Assembly (NCBI GenBank): GCA_024138015.1
Contig: JAMXBB010000003.1
Coordinates: 31,676,537 to 31,740,536, forward strand
Length of the DNA stretch: 64,000 bases
Direction of reading: 5' to 3'
From: Lumnitzera littorea
Lineage: Eukaryota; Streptophyta; Magnoliopsida; Myrtales; Combretaceae
Positions 48,178-59,579 of this stretch are shown here, piece by piece. The notes beneath the pieces are model-generated. The model worked only from the letters and a program-made list of their open reading frames with translations. It was not told the DNA's origin and did not search any database. The translations under genes and the position numbers were made by a program. Position 1 is the stretch's first letter; each line of letters opens with the position of its first letter.

Positions 48178-49105
48178 TGATATGGATTCCATGGATGAAC
48201 ATACAAACCCAATATTACACGTAACCAAAAGGGTGGGTCCAGGCCACGAGATGGCTCGAAGAGTAAATAATAGTTGAGGATGAGTAGGGGTTCTCGTGTA
48301 CCGATGATGGATATGATATACCAATGCCTCACCTGACCTTAGTCATACTTGATATGATGTATAAGTATGGCCAGAGGTCACTGGCTACTAGTTTACGTTC
48401 AATGGGCTAGATAAAAGTATCTTAAGAGTAAGAAGAAGAACACTTAGCTTAAGAGAGAGTAAAAGTTTAGTGTATTTTTTGTATGATGATAATACAGCTA
48501 TTATAATTTGCAAGTATTTATATTACCCAATTAGGATAAGTCTTAGGTTATAGGAAATTACAAAAAAGGGATTTATACTAGCTAGGAAAAAGGGGGAATA
48601 ATTATAGGGGTAACAATGTAAATATGCAAAGAGAATATCCATTGTCAAAAAGGATAGTACGGATTTTAGAAAGGGTAGTGCGTACGTAATTCTGCTCATT
48701 CTATGGTCCCAATAATGCTATGAGCCATGTAGGGGTAGGCCTTAATAAGGTTTAGTTGGTATTGGTAGTTCAGTAGCTTTGATTATTGGGATTGGACAAA
48801 GGTTGGCTTAGGGATGACTTACACTCGAGACCAGCCTCAAATGGTTAGCTCCTAATAGTTGTTAGCTCAACCTTAACACTGTAGAGATGGCTGTATCCAG
48901 ATTTAGTGCTTGAATTGGTGTGTTGCGAAAGGGTTAGTTGATCACCTTAGCTATCTCTTGGATGGTATGGAGAGCAAAGTAGCTCGGTAGATCAAATTGG
49001 GGTAAATACTGCTCCTTGGTGCTTAACTTACCATAAACAGCTTGGTGAACCATCTAAGAAAGCTCTCGGGCTTGGGAGTGCATGATTGGTCCTTGATCCC
49101 TATCA
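48178..49105 (-). repeat. 3' LTR of the second Reina-like element
   Basis: 928 bp, matching 53898-54842 over its full length. Shared blocks include CGTAACCAAAAGGGT, GAGATGGCTCGAAGAGTAAA and GAGAATATCCATTGTC. Confidence 0.93.
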
Positions 49106-49115
49106 TCCCCTCCGA
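49106..49115 (-). other. Polypurine tract of the second Reina-like element
   Basis: On the minus strand TCGGAGGGGA lies directly before the TGATAGGG start of the 3' LTR. Confidence 0.8.
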
Positions 49116-52100
49116 GTTGTTTGAGATTTGGGATCAAATTTGGTTTAACTTCAGGTTGCTTGTCCTTGGGAATGTAAGGTTAGAGATTGACAATATTAAA
49201 GGAGTCTGAGACTCCATATCCTTTAAGTAATTCAATTTTATTGGTATTAGGATCGATCTTTTCAACCACTTTGAAAGGTCCGTCGGCTTTGGGAGTAAAC
49301 TTGCTCTTCCTTAAGTTTGTGAATCATTACTTGTTGAGATGTATGTAGACTAAATCACCTGGTTGAAATTCTCTCTTCTTTCGTCCTTAGCTTTGCTTCT
49401 TAAGTTTAGTATTAGCTCGGCTCAATTGCTCTACAACCTTCTGATGCATGGCTTTGATGGCCTCAACTTTTTCAACGGTTGGCCAGTCATCATTAAGTTT
49501 TGGTTAGGGTGCTTGGTTCATCGAGAGCTTGGGGTTAAACCCATAGGCGACCTCAAATGGGGATACGCTTGTTATACTATGGGTGGCCCTATTGTAGGCG
49601 AACTCAATGATTGGCAAAAATGGATCTCAGTCGGTCTTGTTTTATCCGACAGCAACTCATGGCAAAGTTCCCACAGTTCTATTGACAACCTTAGTCTGTC
49701 CATCGGTTTGTGGATGGTAGGATGTGCTATATAATAGCTTAGTTTCCATTTACCTCCATAGCATCATCTAGAAGTGGCTTATGGACTTTGGGTCTCAGTC
49801 CGAAACAATGGTTGTAGGAACTTTGTGAAGTTTGATTACTTCTTGCAAGAAAAGAAAAGAGATGAAGCGTCGTTAGTTTTGGAACAAGGTATGAAATATG
49901 CCATCTTACTATATCGATCCACAACCACCATGATAGAGTCCTTCCTTCGAGACATCCTTGGCAATCTTAACATGAAGTTTGTACTTAGCTCGAACTACAG
50001 TTTGGTTGGGATGAGCAAAGGTAGATAATGTCCTTGCTCAGCTTGGCTCTTTACCTTTCGATAGGTCACACACTTCTCCAATACGGATTGCACATCTCTC
50101 ATTATTCTTGGTAAAAAGAATCTCATAGATAGTACATCATTAGTTCGGTACTGGCTAAAGTGTCTGGTCAATCTTCCTCCATGCACTTTGCGCATGAGTA
50201 ATTCTATTATGGAAAAAGTCAGGGTACATAGCCTCCTCTTCCCGAATAAGTATCCATCCTCCTTGTGATAGTCATCTAGTATCCGTCCTTCCTTACACCA
50301 GGTATAGATAGGACCAAAATGTGGATCTTCAGCATAAATATTCTTTATTGTTGAAAAACCAAGTAGTCTTGTCTATAGCTTGATCGGGAGGGTATGTCGT
50401 CTCGATAGGCTATTGACTACTACATTATTCCTTCCATTCTTGTATTTTATGACATAAGAAAAACTTTCCATGAACTTAACCCATTTAGCTTGCCTTCGAG
50501 ACAACTTGGGTTAGCTCTTCAGATACGTCAAAGATTCATGATCATTCTAGATTACAAATTCCTTAAGTAGCAGATAATGGTGCCACACTATTATGGCTCG
50601 ATTAAGGAGTAGAACTCCTTATCATAGACAGGATAATTGAGTGTAGCTCCATGAAGTTTCTTGCTGAAGCAAGCAATATGTCAACCTTCTTGCATTATTA
50701 CGGCACTTATGCCTAGTTTGGATGCATCATACTCTACTTCAAACACTTTGTTAAAGCTTGGCAAAGCTTAGACAGGGGTTGTAGTAAGCCTATTCTTTAC
50801 TTCCATAAAACTCCTTTGTTCCTTCTTTCCCCATCTGAATTCAACATTCTTCTTTGAGAGTTCGGTGAGTGGGGCCACAATTGTACTGAAATTCTTTATA
50901 AACCTACAATAGAATGATGCTAGGTTGTGGAAACTTCTCACATCCACAGAATAGGTAGGCTCAGGCTATTTTATGATCTCTCTTACTTTCTCATCATTGA
51001 CTCAGATGTTACCTCTACTCATAACAAACCCCAAGAAGATTACCTCGGAGCGGCAAAAGTTGTGCTTCTTCAAATTAGTGTAGAGTTGTTTAGGTCGGAG
51101 TTTTGCAAAGACTCTTTAGAGATGCTCTTGGTGAATCTTTAGGTTGGGGCTGTACAGTAGAATGTCATTAGAATAAACTATGACAAACCTTCTTAATAAT
51201 TCTTAGAGCACATGATTCATTAGGTGCATAAATGTGCTCGGCACATTGGATATTCCAAATAGCATTATAAGCCATTCATATAAACCATGTCATGTCTTGA
51301 GTACGGTCCTCCACTCATCACCCTCATGCATTCGAATCTGATGGTATTTAAATTTAAGGTCGATCATGGAGAACTCTCTTGCTTCACTTAATTCATTTAG
51401 CATATGGTCGAGTCGAGGTATGGGGTACTTGTACTTAATGGTAATTTGATTGATCACTTAGCTATCTACACACATCCTTTAAGAACCATCTTTCTTCTAT
51501 TCTAACAATGCCAGCATGTCACAGGGGCTAAGGGACTTGTGCACATACCTCTTCTTCATTTGCTCATCTACTTGCTTCTACAGTTTAGTGGCATGTTCAG
51601 GATTTAGCTTATAGGGAGGCTTGTTCAGTAGTGCAGCTCCAGGCTGCAGGTCGATTACACGCTTGACGCCTCGAATTGAGGGCAAACCTTTTAGTAGCTC
51701 CTTTGGAAACAGGTTGGCAAATTCCTTTAGTAAGGTTTTTACCTCAGTAGGTTGCTCCCTTTCCTTGGACCTCATCTTTGGTAACCTTCAAACTAGTAGA
51801 TAAGTTGGTCCTTCGAGTTCCATTTCTCTTTTCAATTAGGTCTAGGTCATCACCAAAGCCTCTTTCTTTAAGGTTCAGCTAAGTTGGGACTACATGACGT
51901 TTACCTACTTGGTAGTCATAGAACTTAATTTTATCCTCTTGCCTTCATGCTCCACTGAACATGTATTCCTTCTTTCATTATACATAACTGCTTAATCAAA
52001 CATCCAAGGTCGTCTAAGTAGAATGTGTGACATATTCATGGGTATGACATCACAAAGCACTTTGTCTCGATATTTGTTAATGCAGATCAGTATAGACACC

Positions 52101-52500
52101 TGTTTGTTCACCTATAAGGCTTCCTTGTCACTAAGCCAATGAAGCTCTTATGGTTTTGTGTGGGGCTTGGTCACTAATTTCAACTACTGGACCATAAAGG
52201 CAGAGGTTGCATTGGTGCAACTCCCACTATCAACTATCAGTATGTACAATAATTCATTCACCTTGCATCCAATATGAAAGAGATTTTCTCTTTGTTTGTC
52301 TTTGGGTATGGGGCCGATGCTCATCATCTTCCTCATTACTAGAGTAGCCAACGTAAAGTTGCCTTCCTCCTTATAGATAACTTCTTCCTCGGATAGTTCA
52401 GTCTGTCTATCCTCTTTCAGCTCCTTTACTCTTCATTAGTATTGTTGACCTCAATAGTCAGTACCTCGTCTCCTATCACCATTATTCGCCTGTTCGAACA
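49116..52500 (-). pseudogene. Reina-like pol of the second element, broken
   Basis: The order on the minus strand is as follows. Protease is near 52240 (VDSGSCTNA) and 52090 (LLRRPWMFD). RT runs from about 51775 to 50850 with RVIDLQPGAALLNKPPYKLN, IPRLDHMLNEL, EWRTVLKT and VIVYSNDILLYS, where the first catalytic Asp is Asn (51169-51167) and the preceding Phe is Ser. RNase H is near 50740 (EVEYDASKLGISAVIMQ). Integrase starts near 50195 with a zinc region (CVTYRKVKSQ, first Cys pair damaged), then LPRMSRRKDSIMVVVDRYSKMAYF, and its C-terminal part PFKVVEKIDPNTNKIELL near 49270. Stops of all three kinds occur in every domain. Confidence 0.87.
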
Positions 52501-53330
52501 CTGAGCAGTCATGTGTTCAAATCCTTGGCATTTGAAACACTTGATCTCACTCGTCTTCTTCCCTTAACTCTGGCCCTTCTCAAACTTCCTCAAGGGTTCC
52601 TTCTCCATGGCTTAGGTAGTCAGAACGGGTCAGGTCTCAACAAAATTACTTGGTTCCATTTGTACTGGTTTGCTTAGAGTAGTTCAACTACTGCCTGGGC
52701 TACTAACTGGTGGTTGGAACCTTCCTATTTGGTGCCTTTCTATCTTTTGGGTGGCTCGAATTGTGTCATCGAGCATTCTAACATCTAAGGTTACTAAGAC
52801 ATCCGTAATCTCATAATTTAATCTACCAACGAATTAAGATACAGTTCGATCCTCTAGCTTTATGACTTTACATTAGATCATTAACATTTGGAATTCCTTA
52901 ACAGAAGTGTCCACACTCAACCCTTCTTATCTTGGCTCTTGTAGTCTTTTGAAGGTATCCTATAGATAATATCTTGGCACAAACCTTCTTCACATAACCT
53001 TCTTCATTTCACCTCAACTCCTAATCTCTTGTTCTCCTTCCCTTCTTCGGGTGGTTTGCAAGTTTTTCCACCATAGGGTGGCATAATTAGTGAACTCTAA
53101 CACAACAAGTCTAACCTTTGCATTATCAGGCACTTCATGGCATTCAAACTGCTTTTTAATCTCATCTACCAAATCTAGGTAGTCCTTGGCATCACCACTT
53201 CTGGAGAAACTTGGAATACACATTTTCAATCCTTCGACTCTAGGGGATCGTACATTTCTTTCTTTAGCCTTGTAGTACTCCTTTGCAACGTCATCTCCTT
53301 TCACTTCTTCCTTAATCTCTTCAAGTGCTA
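52500..53330 (-). pseudogene. Reina-like gag of the second element, broken
   Basis: The open part 53304-53014 encodes the gag core (YLDLVDEIKKQFECHEV, KVRLVVLEFTNYATLWWKN). After stops comes RRFVPRYYL, and at about 52550-52500 a canonical zinc knuckle CFKCQGFEHMTAQC. The core resembles the plus-strand gag at 24600-24840 (VFDCYRYIE, WWKN, RFIPKTYL), confirming the same lineage. Confidence 0.85.
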
Positions 53331-53881
53331 GCCTTCCTCTAGTATCCTTACCAACTCCTTTAACTTGAGGTAGTTGAGCTAGGGCATTAACTCAGCTAAA
53401 TTGACCATTACTTCGCCCTTACTACTTACGTTCTCTAGTGGGGCTATTTTTAGTTTGTTGCTTATCTTCTTAGATAACAATCACCAAACTAGCTACTAAG
53501 TCGATAAGCCTATCCAAGAGGTCACCCACTGACTAAAGTGTGAAGCTTCCCTCTTGCCTTTAGCCATGTCTAGTGCCACTTCCTTAGTTTCCTAAAGTTC
53601 CTTGAACACTTGAATCTAACATTGATGGTTACTTCACAAAAATTGACGTCTAATAATACCACTTGAAGATTAATAACCGATACTCCAATCACCATGACAA
53701 TTACACAATAAACAAATAGTCATCCACACTTTGTTTTACGTATCGAAAACAAGGGAAAATAGAGCATAGAACACTTCTCAGCTACTAAACTCCAAAGTTA
53801 ACAATATAGACATTATCATATGAGAGCAGTTATAAACCACTCAAAGAATACAGTAGCATAATTCAACTTTGAATGTAGCCA

Positions 53882-53895
53882 GGTTTTGATACCAA
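53882..53895 (-). other. Primer-binding site of the second Reina-like element
   Basis: The minus strand reads TTGGTATCAAAACC two bases after the 5' LTR end. It is a variant of the initiator-Met tRNA primer site TTGGTATCAGAGCC. Confidence 0.8.
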
Positions 53896-53897
53896 GA

Positions 53898-54842
53898 TGA
53901 TATGAATTCCATATATGAACACATGGACCCAATATCATGCGTAACCAAAAGGGTAGGTCCGGACTGTGAGATGGCTCGAAGAGTAAATGATAATCAAGGA
54001 TAAGTAGGGGTTCCCATGCACCAACGATGGATATGATGCACTAATGCCTTACATAAGCTCAGGTTATACTTGATATGACGTAAAAGTACGGTTAGAGGTT
54101 ACTCACCACTAGTCTACACTCAATGAGTTAGATAAGAGTAGCTTAAGAGTAAGCAAAAGGACACTTAGCTCATGATGGAGAAAAAGTTCAGTGTATTCTC
54201 TGTATGATGATCATACGGCTATTACAATTTGCAAGTATTTATAGTACCTAATTAGGGTAAGTCCTAGGTTATAGGAAATTACAAAAAAAAAGGATTTCTA
54301 CTAGCTAGGAAAAATGAGGAATAATTTATAGGGGTAATAATGTAATTGTGCAAAGAGAATATCCATTGTCAGAAAGGATAGTACGGATGTCAGAAAGGGC
54401 AGTATGCATGTAATTTTGCTCATTCTATAGTCCCAATAATGCTGCGAATTGTGTAGGGGTGGGCCTTGATTAGGTCTAGTTGGCATCGGTAATTCGGCAA
54501 CTCTAATTGTTAAGACTGGACAAGGGTTGGCTCAGGGATGACTCACACTCAGGACTAGCTTTGGATGATCAGCACATGACAGTTGTTAGCTCAGCCTCGG
54601 TACTGTAGAGATGGTTATATCCAGATTTGGTGTTTGGATTGGTGTATTGCGAAGGGGTCGGCTTGGAACATTAACTTATCACCTTGGTAGTCTTTTGGAT
54701 GGTGTAGAGAGCAAAGTAGCTTAGTAGATCAGACTAGGGTAAACATTGCTCCTTAGTGCTTAATTCACCTCAGACAGCTTGGTGAACCATCTAAGAAAGC
54801 TCTTGGGCTCGAGAGCATGTGATTGGCCCTTGATCCCTATCA
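53898..54842 (-). repeat. 5' LTR of the second Reina-like element
   Basis: 945 bp, partner of 48178-49105. The outer end CCCTATCA at 54842 is followed by GTAAT, the target duplication. Confidence 0.93.
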
Positions 54843-54847
54843 GTAAT

Positions 54848-56689
54848 CCTCTCATTAACAACAAATTTTAGCTCTCAAAATATTAAACAAGACAATGAGG
54901 AAATGGTACAATTGGATCTTCAAATAATAAGCATGATATTAAAACACAAATATGGAATTTGTATGTCTAGGTATATCCTCTAATAGATCTTTTGATCCTA
55001 TCAAACTTAAGAAAGTTTTCAAAAATAATCACTGTAGCACTTGAATATCTTTCTTCTTTTCTCTTTTCTTCTTAATTACTCCTTTAGATCCCATGCCTTT
55101 ATATACTCGTTCATTCCAAAATTTAGTTAAGGATTATTTAGAAGGCCATTCAATATTTGAATTAATTCTTGATTTCTTAAAGTAATCTTTTAGGAGGATA
55201 CCTTTGTTGCTTGATTTAAGCTTACATATTCTTATCAAAATATGTTTTTTGTTTTCTTTCTTTTCAAGAACTTTGACCGTGCTATAAGGAAATTTCCCAA
55301 CAATCTTTGACTTTTGTGAATACGGAAAGCATATCACCTTTGTGCTTGATTTACCTCATATTGGTTGTCATAATTTTGAATTTTAAATTGACAAATATTC
55401 CAAACTTTTAGCCATGGTGGCTTATTAATGACGTTTCGATCCTTTTTCCAAAAATAAATATTTTTTCTTTCTACAAAAAAATTCTTGAATTTCTTGAAAA
55501 AGATAATGAATGTTAGCTTGATGTTACACTTTTTTCTTCATCTAATATAGGCATGACTTTTGAATTTTAGAATGACTAACTAGCTATAAAATATTTTGAC
55601 TTATACTAGCTTGTGTGACTTCCATTTCGATAGAATTATGATCGTTGCAGTTGAAGCAAGAAACAAACTTGACACATTTTGTATTTTCTTGATCAAAGTA
55701 AATGTTGACTTGATTTTCCTCCTCATTCTTACCCTGTAATTGCTTAAACAATCTGTTGATATGATTCTCTTAAACTACTTCAACATATTTGGTCAAAATT
55801 CCATTCAAATTGAGAGATATAAGTTCCATTTTAATGGTGTGAATTTTCCTTTACAAGAACATATGATATCTTTGGAAAGGTATAAAATCAAACTATATCT
55901 TAACAAAATATCTTCTTTTTCTCCTAATAATATGATACTTATCATGTCCATCTCATTAGGATATTGTACTAAGCTTTTTCTTTGATTTTTTGAACCTTTA
56001 GAGGTAAATAAACTAAAAAAAAAAAAAAATCTACACAAAATTATTTAAATAAATTTAATAAAACAATTCCTTAATTTGGCCCCTATAGATTTTTGTCTAA
56101 CTTAGTAGAATGCATTGGATGCATTACCCAAAAATACCCAATAAATTGAGCTAAGTCTTTAACTTACTAAAAATCCAACTTAATACTTATTTTATAAAAG
56201 TCTGTAAAAATCTCATTCTACCCAAATTTTATGCAAATCCTCTTATTTGTCTTCTAATCCATCTATTGATCTATCCTTTGATTCTAAGCTTCCATTGTCA
56301 AACACTTGATTATTCTTTTAAAAGTTTTCCTATACACTTAGTAAACATATTAGAATTAACTTAATATAAGTTTTGTTATCATTAAAACTAACTTATGGAA
56401 CTTAACAATAGATTATCACAATTTGTAGCTAGAAAATTTGAAAACACAACAAAGAAGAGAGGTAGAAGATGAGATTAGAACTTAGGGTTTAATGAAGAGA
56501 ATTATGGATAAGTAATTCATTTTGAACCATTTCAAATAAGACCTATTTAATAAACTACAAACATTTAGACAAGGAACCTTATGTTTTAGTAACCGTGTGT
56601 TTGAATTCTAGACCTTATTGATTAGTATGAAATTAATGAACTAGAGGAGCAAACTATAGCTTGATTTCTAGGAGGCTAAATTAAGATAT
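54848..56689. other. Non-coding AT-rich flank, right of the second Reina-like element
   Basis: It continues the host sequence of 47690-48177. Short open frames have no recognisable domains. The poly-A at 56017-56030 and T-rich stretches look like eroded repeat DNA. I see no gene. Confidence 0.5.
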
Positions 56690-59560
56690 AGCAAATGGAA
56701 TTGAGTTGTAGCCCCATTATACTCTTGAAGATGTTATCAAATTAGCCCTTATGATTGAGAGGCAGTGAAAGCGTATAGGACTATGCCTCAATTTTAGCTA
56801 ACCAATGGATGATATCACCCCTAAGCCTTTTAAACCTAAAGCTTTGGGTTTTAGGACCTTTGAAAGAGGAGAGACGAGTAGCCCTAAGGCAACTACACTA
56901 AAATCCCCGCTAATAGAACCAAAAAGATCAAGGGAGTTTTAAATACTAAGGATTTGGGCATATTAGCTTCTTAATGCCGATTGATGAGCTAGATCTCATA
57001 GAAGAAGAGGAAGAGATTGAGAATACCTTAGAAGAAGGGGAACTTTTAGTGGTTTAAGGACCTTATTTGGAGAAATAAGGAGGATAGTAACCGATCAATG
57101 ACCAAAGATAGAATATTTTTCATACCAAAGTGAAGATTTGCGATAAGGTTTGTGGAGTAATTACTAAAAATCGTAGTTGTACCAATGTTACCTCCAACAC
57201 CTTAGAGGACAAGTTAAGCCTTAAGACCCATGATTATCCTTAACCCTACATATTTAGATGGCTTAATAAAAAAAAGGAAAAGTACAAGTCAATAAGAGTG
57301 TTCAAATTCCATTCTTTGTAGGAAACTATATGGATAGAGTCACCTGTGATGTAGTCCCCATGAGTACCTCTCATTTATTGCTTAGACAATTGTGGTAGTA
57401 TGATTCTAAGGCTACCCATGATAAATACAAATAAGTACACTTTAGTTAAAGATGGCAAGAAGTTTGTGTTATCTCCCTTGGGCCTTAAGGAAGTAAGAAG
57501 GGACCAATTAAGTATGGTAAAGGGAAAGATTCATTATTCATGTCTTGAGGCCACTTTAAGGGAATGTTGTGTGACTTACCCCCTTTAGTATTGCTAAAAT
57601 TTAGGGAAAGCTTGAGTTATGAGGTAGAGTGCCTACAATGTGAAGTGTTTAAACTCCTCGATAAATTTCTAGATTGTTTATTGAGGAAATGCTTCGTAGA
57701 CTACTATCCATAAAAGGGATTCAACACAAAATAGACCTTATACTTAGATTTATTCTACCTAACTAACTAACATATAGGATGAATCCTATTGGGGCTAAGG
57801 AATTGCATAGACAAGTTAATGAGTTGTTAGAAAAAGGGTATGTAAGGGAGTCCTTTAGTCTATGTTCAATACCTACTCCCTTAATACTTAAAAAGGATGG
57901 TACCATGCGCATATGTGTAGATAGTAAAGTGATTTACAAAATAACCATCAAGTATTATTATACAATCCTATAATTAGATGACATGCTTAATGAATTGCTT
58001 GGTACTTTTATCTTTTCTAAAGTTGACCTCAAAAGTGGATACCACCAAATTAGAATGTGACAAGGAGATGAATGGAAAACCACCATTAAAACTCAACATA
58101 AGCTATATGAATGGTTAGTGATGCCCTTTGGCTTTATGAGGCTTATGAACAATGTCCTTAGAAAGTTTGTAGGGAAATTTGTAGTAGTGTACTTCAATGA
58201 TATACTTATTTATAACAAGTCTTAAGGAACATATGGACCATTTAAGATTGGCTTTTAAAACGGTGTTAGAGAAGAAGTTACATTGACAACTTCAAGAAGT
58301 GTTCATTCTGCTAGACTCGAGTTATGATTTTAGGTTATGTTGTGTCTCTAGATGGAATTAAAGTAGATAAGGAGAAGGTTAAAATCATTAGAGATTTGCT
58401 TGTACTAGGTAATGTGTCTTAGGCTAGGAGTTTCCTAAGACTAGCTTCCTTTTATAGATGTTTTGTTTGCAATTTTAACTTCGTTGTTTCACCCTTGACT
58501 AACCTTACCAAGAAACTTGAGAAATTTGAGTAGACCCTTAAAGCACAAGCTTTATTAGATTTTGTACATTGCGGTCATTTTAGCTTTATTAGATTTTGAT
58601 GAAAATTTTTAATTCAATATGATGCTCCTAGTATAAAGATAAGCATAACCCTTACAATAGACTCATTACATATTTTAGTGAAAAGCTGAGTGACCATCGC
58701 TTCAACTATTCTACCCATGATAAGGAATTTTGTGCCTTGATTCGAGCATTAGAGACTTGGCAGCACTATCTAGTTCCTATAGAGTTTATATTACATACCA
58801 AACATGAATCCTTAAAAATCATTGGAGGAAAGGGAAAACTAAGTAGAAAACATGCCAAATGGGTAGAATTCGTTAAGAATTTTCCCTATATCATCAAGCA
58901 TAAAGGCAAGAATAGTAACAATCATCATATTTGTGTTTCCTAGGTGTTACAATTTAATTAACATAATGCAAACTAAAATACTAGGATTTAAATGGATCGA
59001 GGAACATTATGAGAATACTTATGGATTTTCTAGTGCATATAGGAATACTTGTTTTGTAAAGGAAGGCTTTCGTTCCTTGTAGTACCCTCAAACGAGTCTT
59101 AATTATCGAAGTCGATAATGGTGGGTTGATTTTGGAGGGACTAAGACTAATGAGGCCTTTAAGTACATTTTTCTTAGCCACAAATGTGAAGTGATGTTAG
59201 GAATGTTATCTTAAAATGTGTTACCAAAAAGCCAAAAGTAGGGCTAGTATACTAAGTTTGTACATGCCTTTATTGATTCCTACTTAACCCTAGGTAGATA
59301 TTAGCATGGATTTTGTAGTTAGGTTATCTAAAATACAATGGGTTAAGGAGGCTATCATTGTTGTTATAGATCAATTATCTAAAATTTTTATTTTATCCCA
59401 TGTAAAACTACTGATAATGTGGTCCATATTGCTACTTTGTTCTTTTACGAAATCGTTTATCTTCATGGTATTCCAAATTCTATTGTACCCGATCGTAATA
59501 CCAAATTTTTTAGTCACTTCTAAAGAACCATTTGTTGAACTTGGTTTTTTATCTCTTGGT
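56690..59560 (+). pseudogene. Third Reina-like element fragment: gag end, protease, RT, RNase H, integrase start
   Basis: A gag tail near 56700-56950 (EDVIKLALMIERQ, TPKPFKPKALGFRTFE) is followed by protease at about 57300 (IPFFVGNYMDRVTCDVVPMS, LLLRQLW). RT starts at 57779 (MNPIGAKELHRQVNELLEKG) and continues in changing frames through FSKVDLKSGYHQIRM, EWKTTIKTQHKLYEWLVMPFG and VVVYFNDILIY, where the first catalytic Asp is Asn (58196-58198). A run equivalent to LTNAPSTF has been lost before FMRLMN. RNase H is at 58720-58940 (STHDKEFCALIRALETWQHYL, HTKHESLKII, HAKWVEFVKNFPYI). Integrase core residues MDFVVRLSK at 59306 end in a frameshift by 59560. No LTRs are seen. Confidence 0.85.
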
Positions 59561-59579
59561 TTTATAAATTAAGTTTTTT

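Larger units (their letters stand above)
48178..54842 (-). mobile_element. Second Reina-like Ty3/gypsy element, complete ends, coding decayed
   Basis: Both LTRs are present (48178-49105 and 53898-54842), starting TGATATGG or TGATATGA and ending CCCTATCA on the plus strand. The element is flanked on both sides by GTAAT (48173-48177 and 54843-54847), a perfect 5-bp target duplication. On the minus strand the order is primer site, gag, protease, RT, RNase H, integrase, polypurine tract. Many stops and frameshifts show it is dead, but the structure is undisturbed by nesting. Confidence 0.93.

Noticed and set aside
49363..50028. Plus-strand open frames of 123 and 84 codons
   Set aside because: They are opposite the minus-strand Reina-like integrase, which has recognisable motifs.
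22835..59560. Endogenous plant pararetrovirus (caulimovirus) origin of the RT regions
   Set aside because: The RTs come with LTRs, primer sites and gypsy-type integrase, and no movement-protein-like sequence is seen. Ty3/gypsy elements explain them fully.
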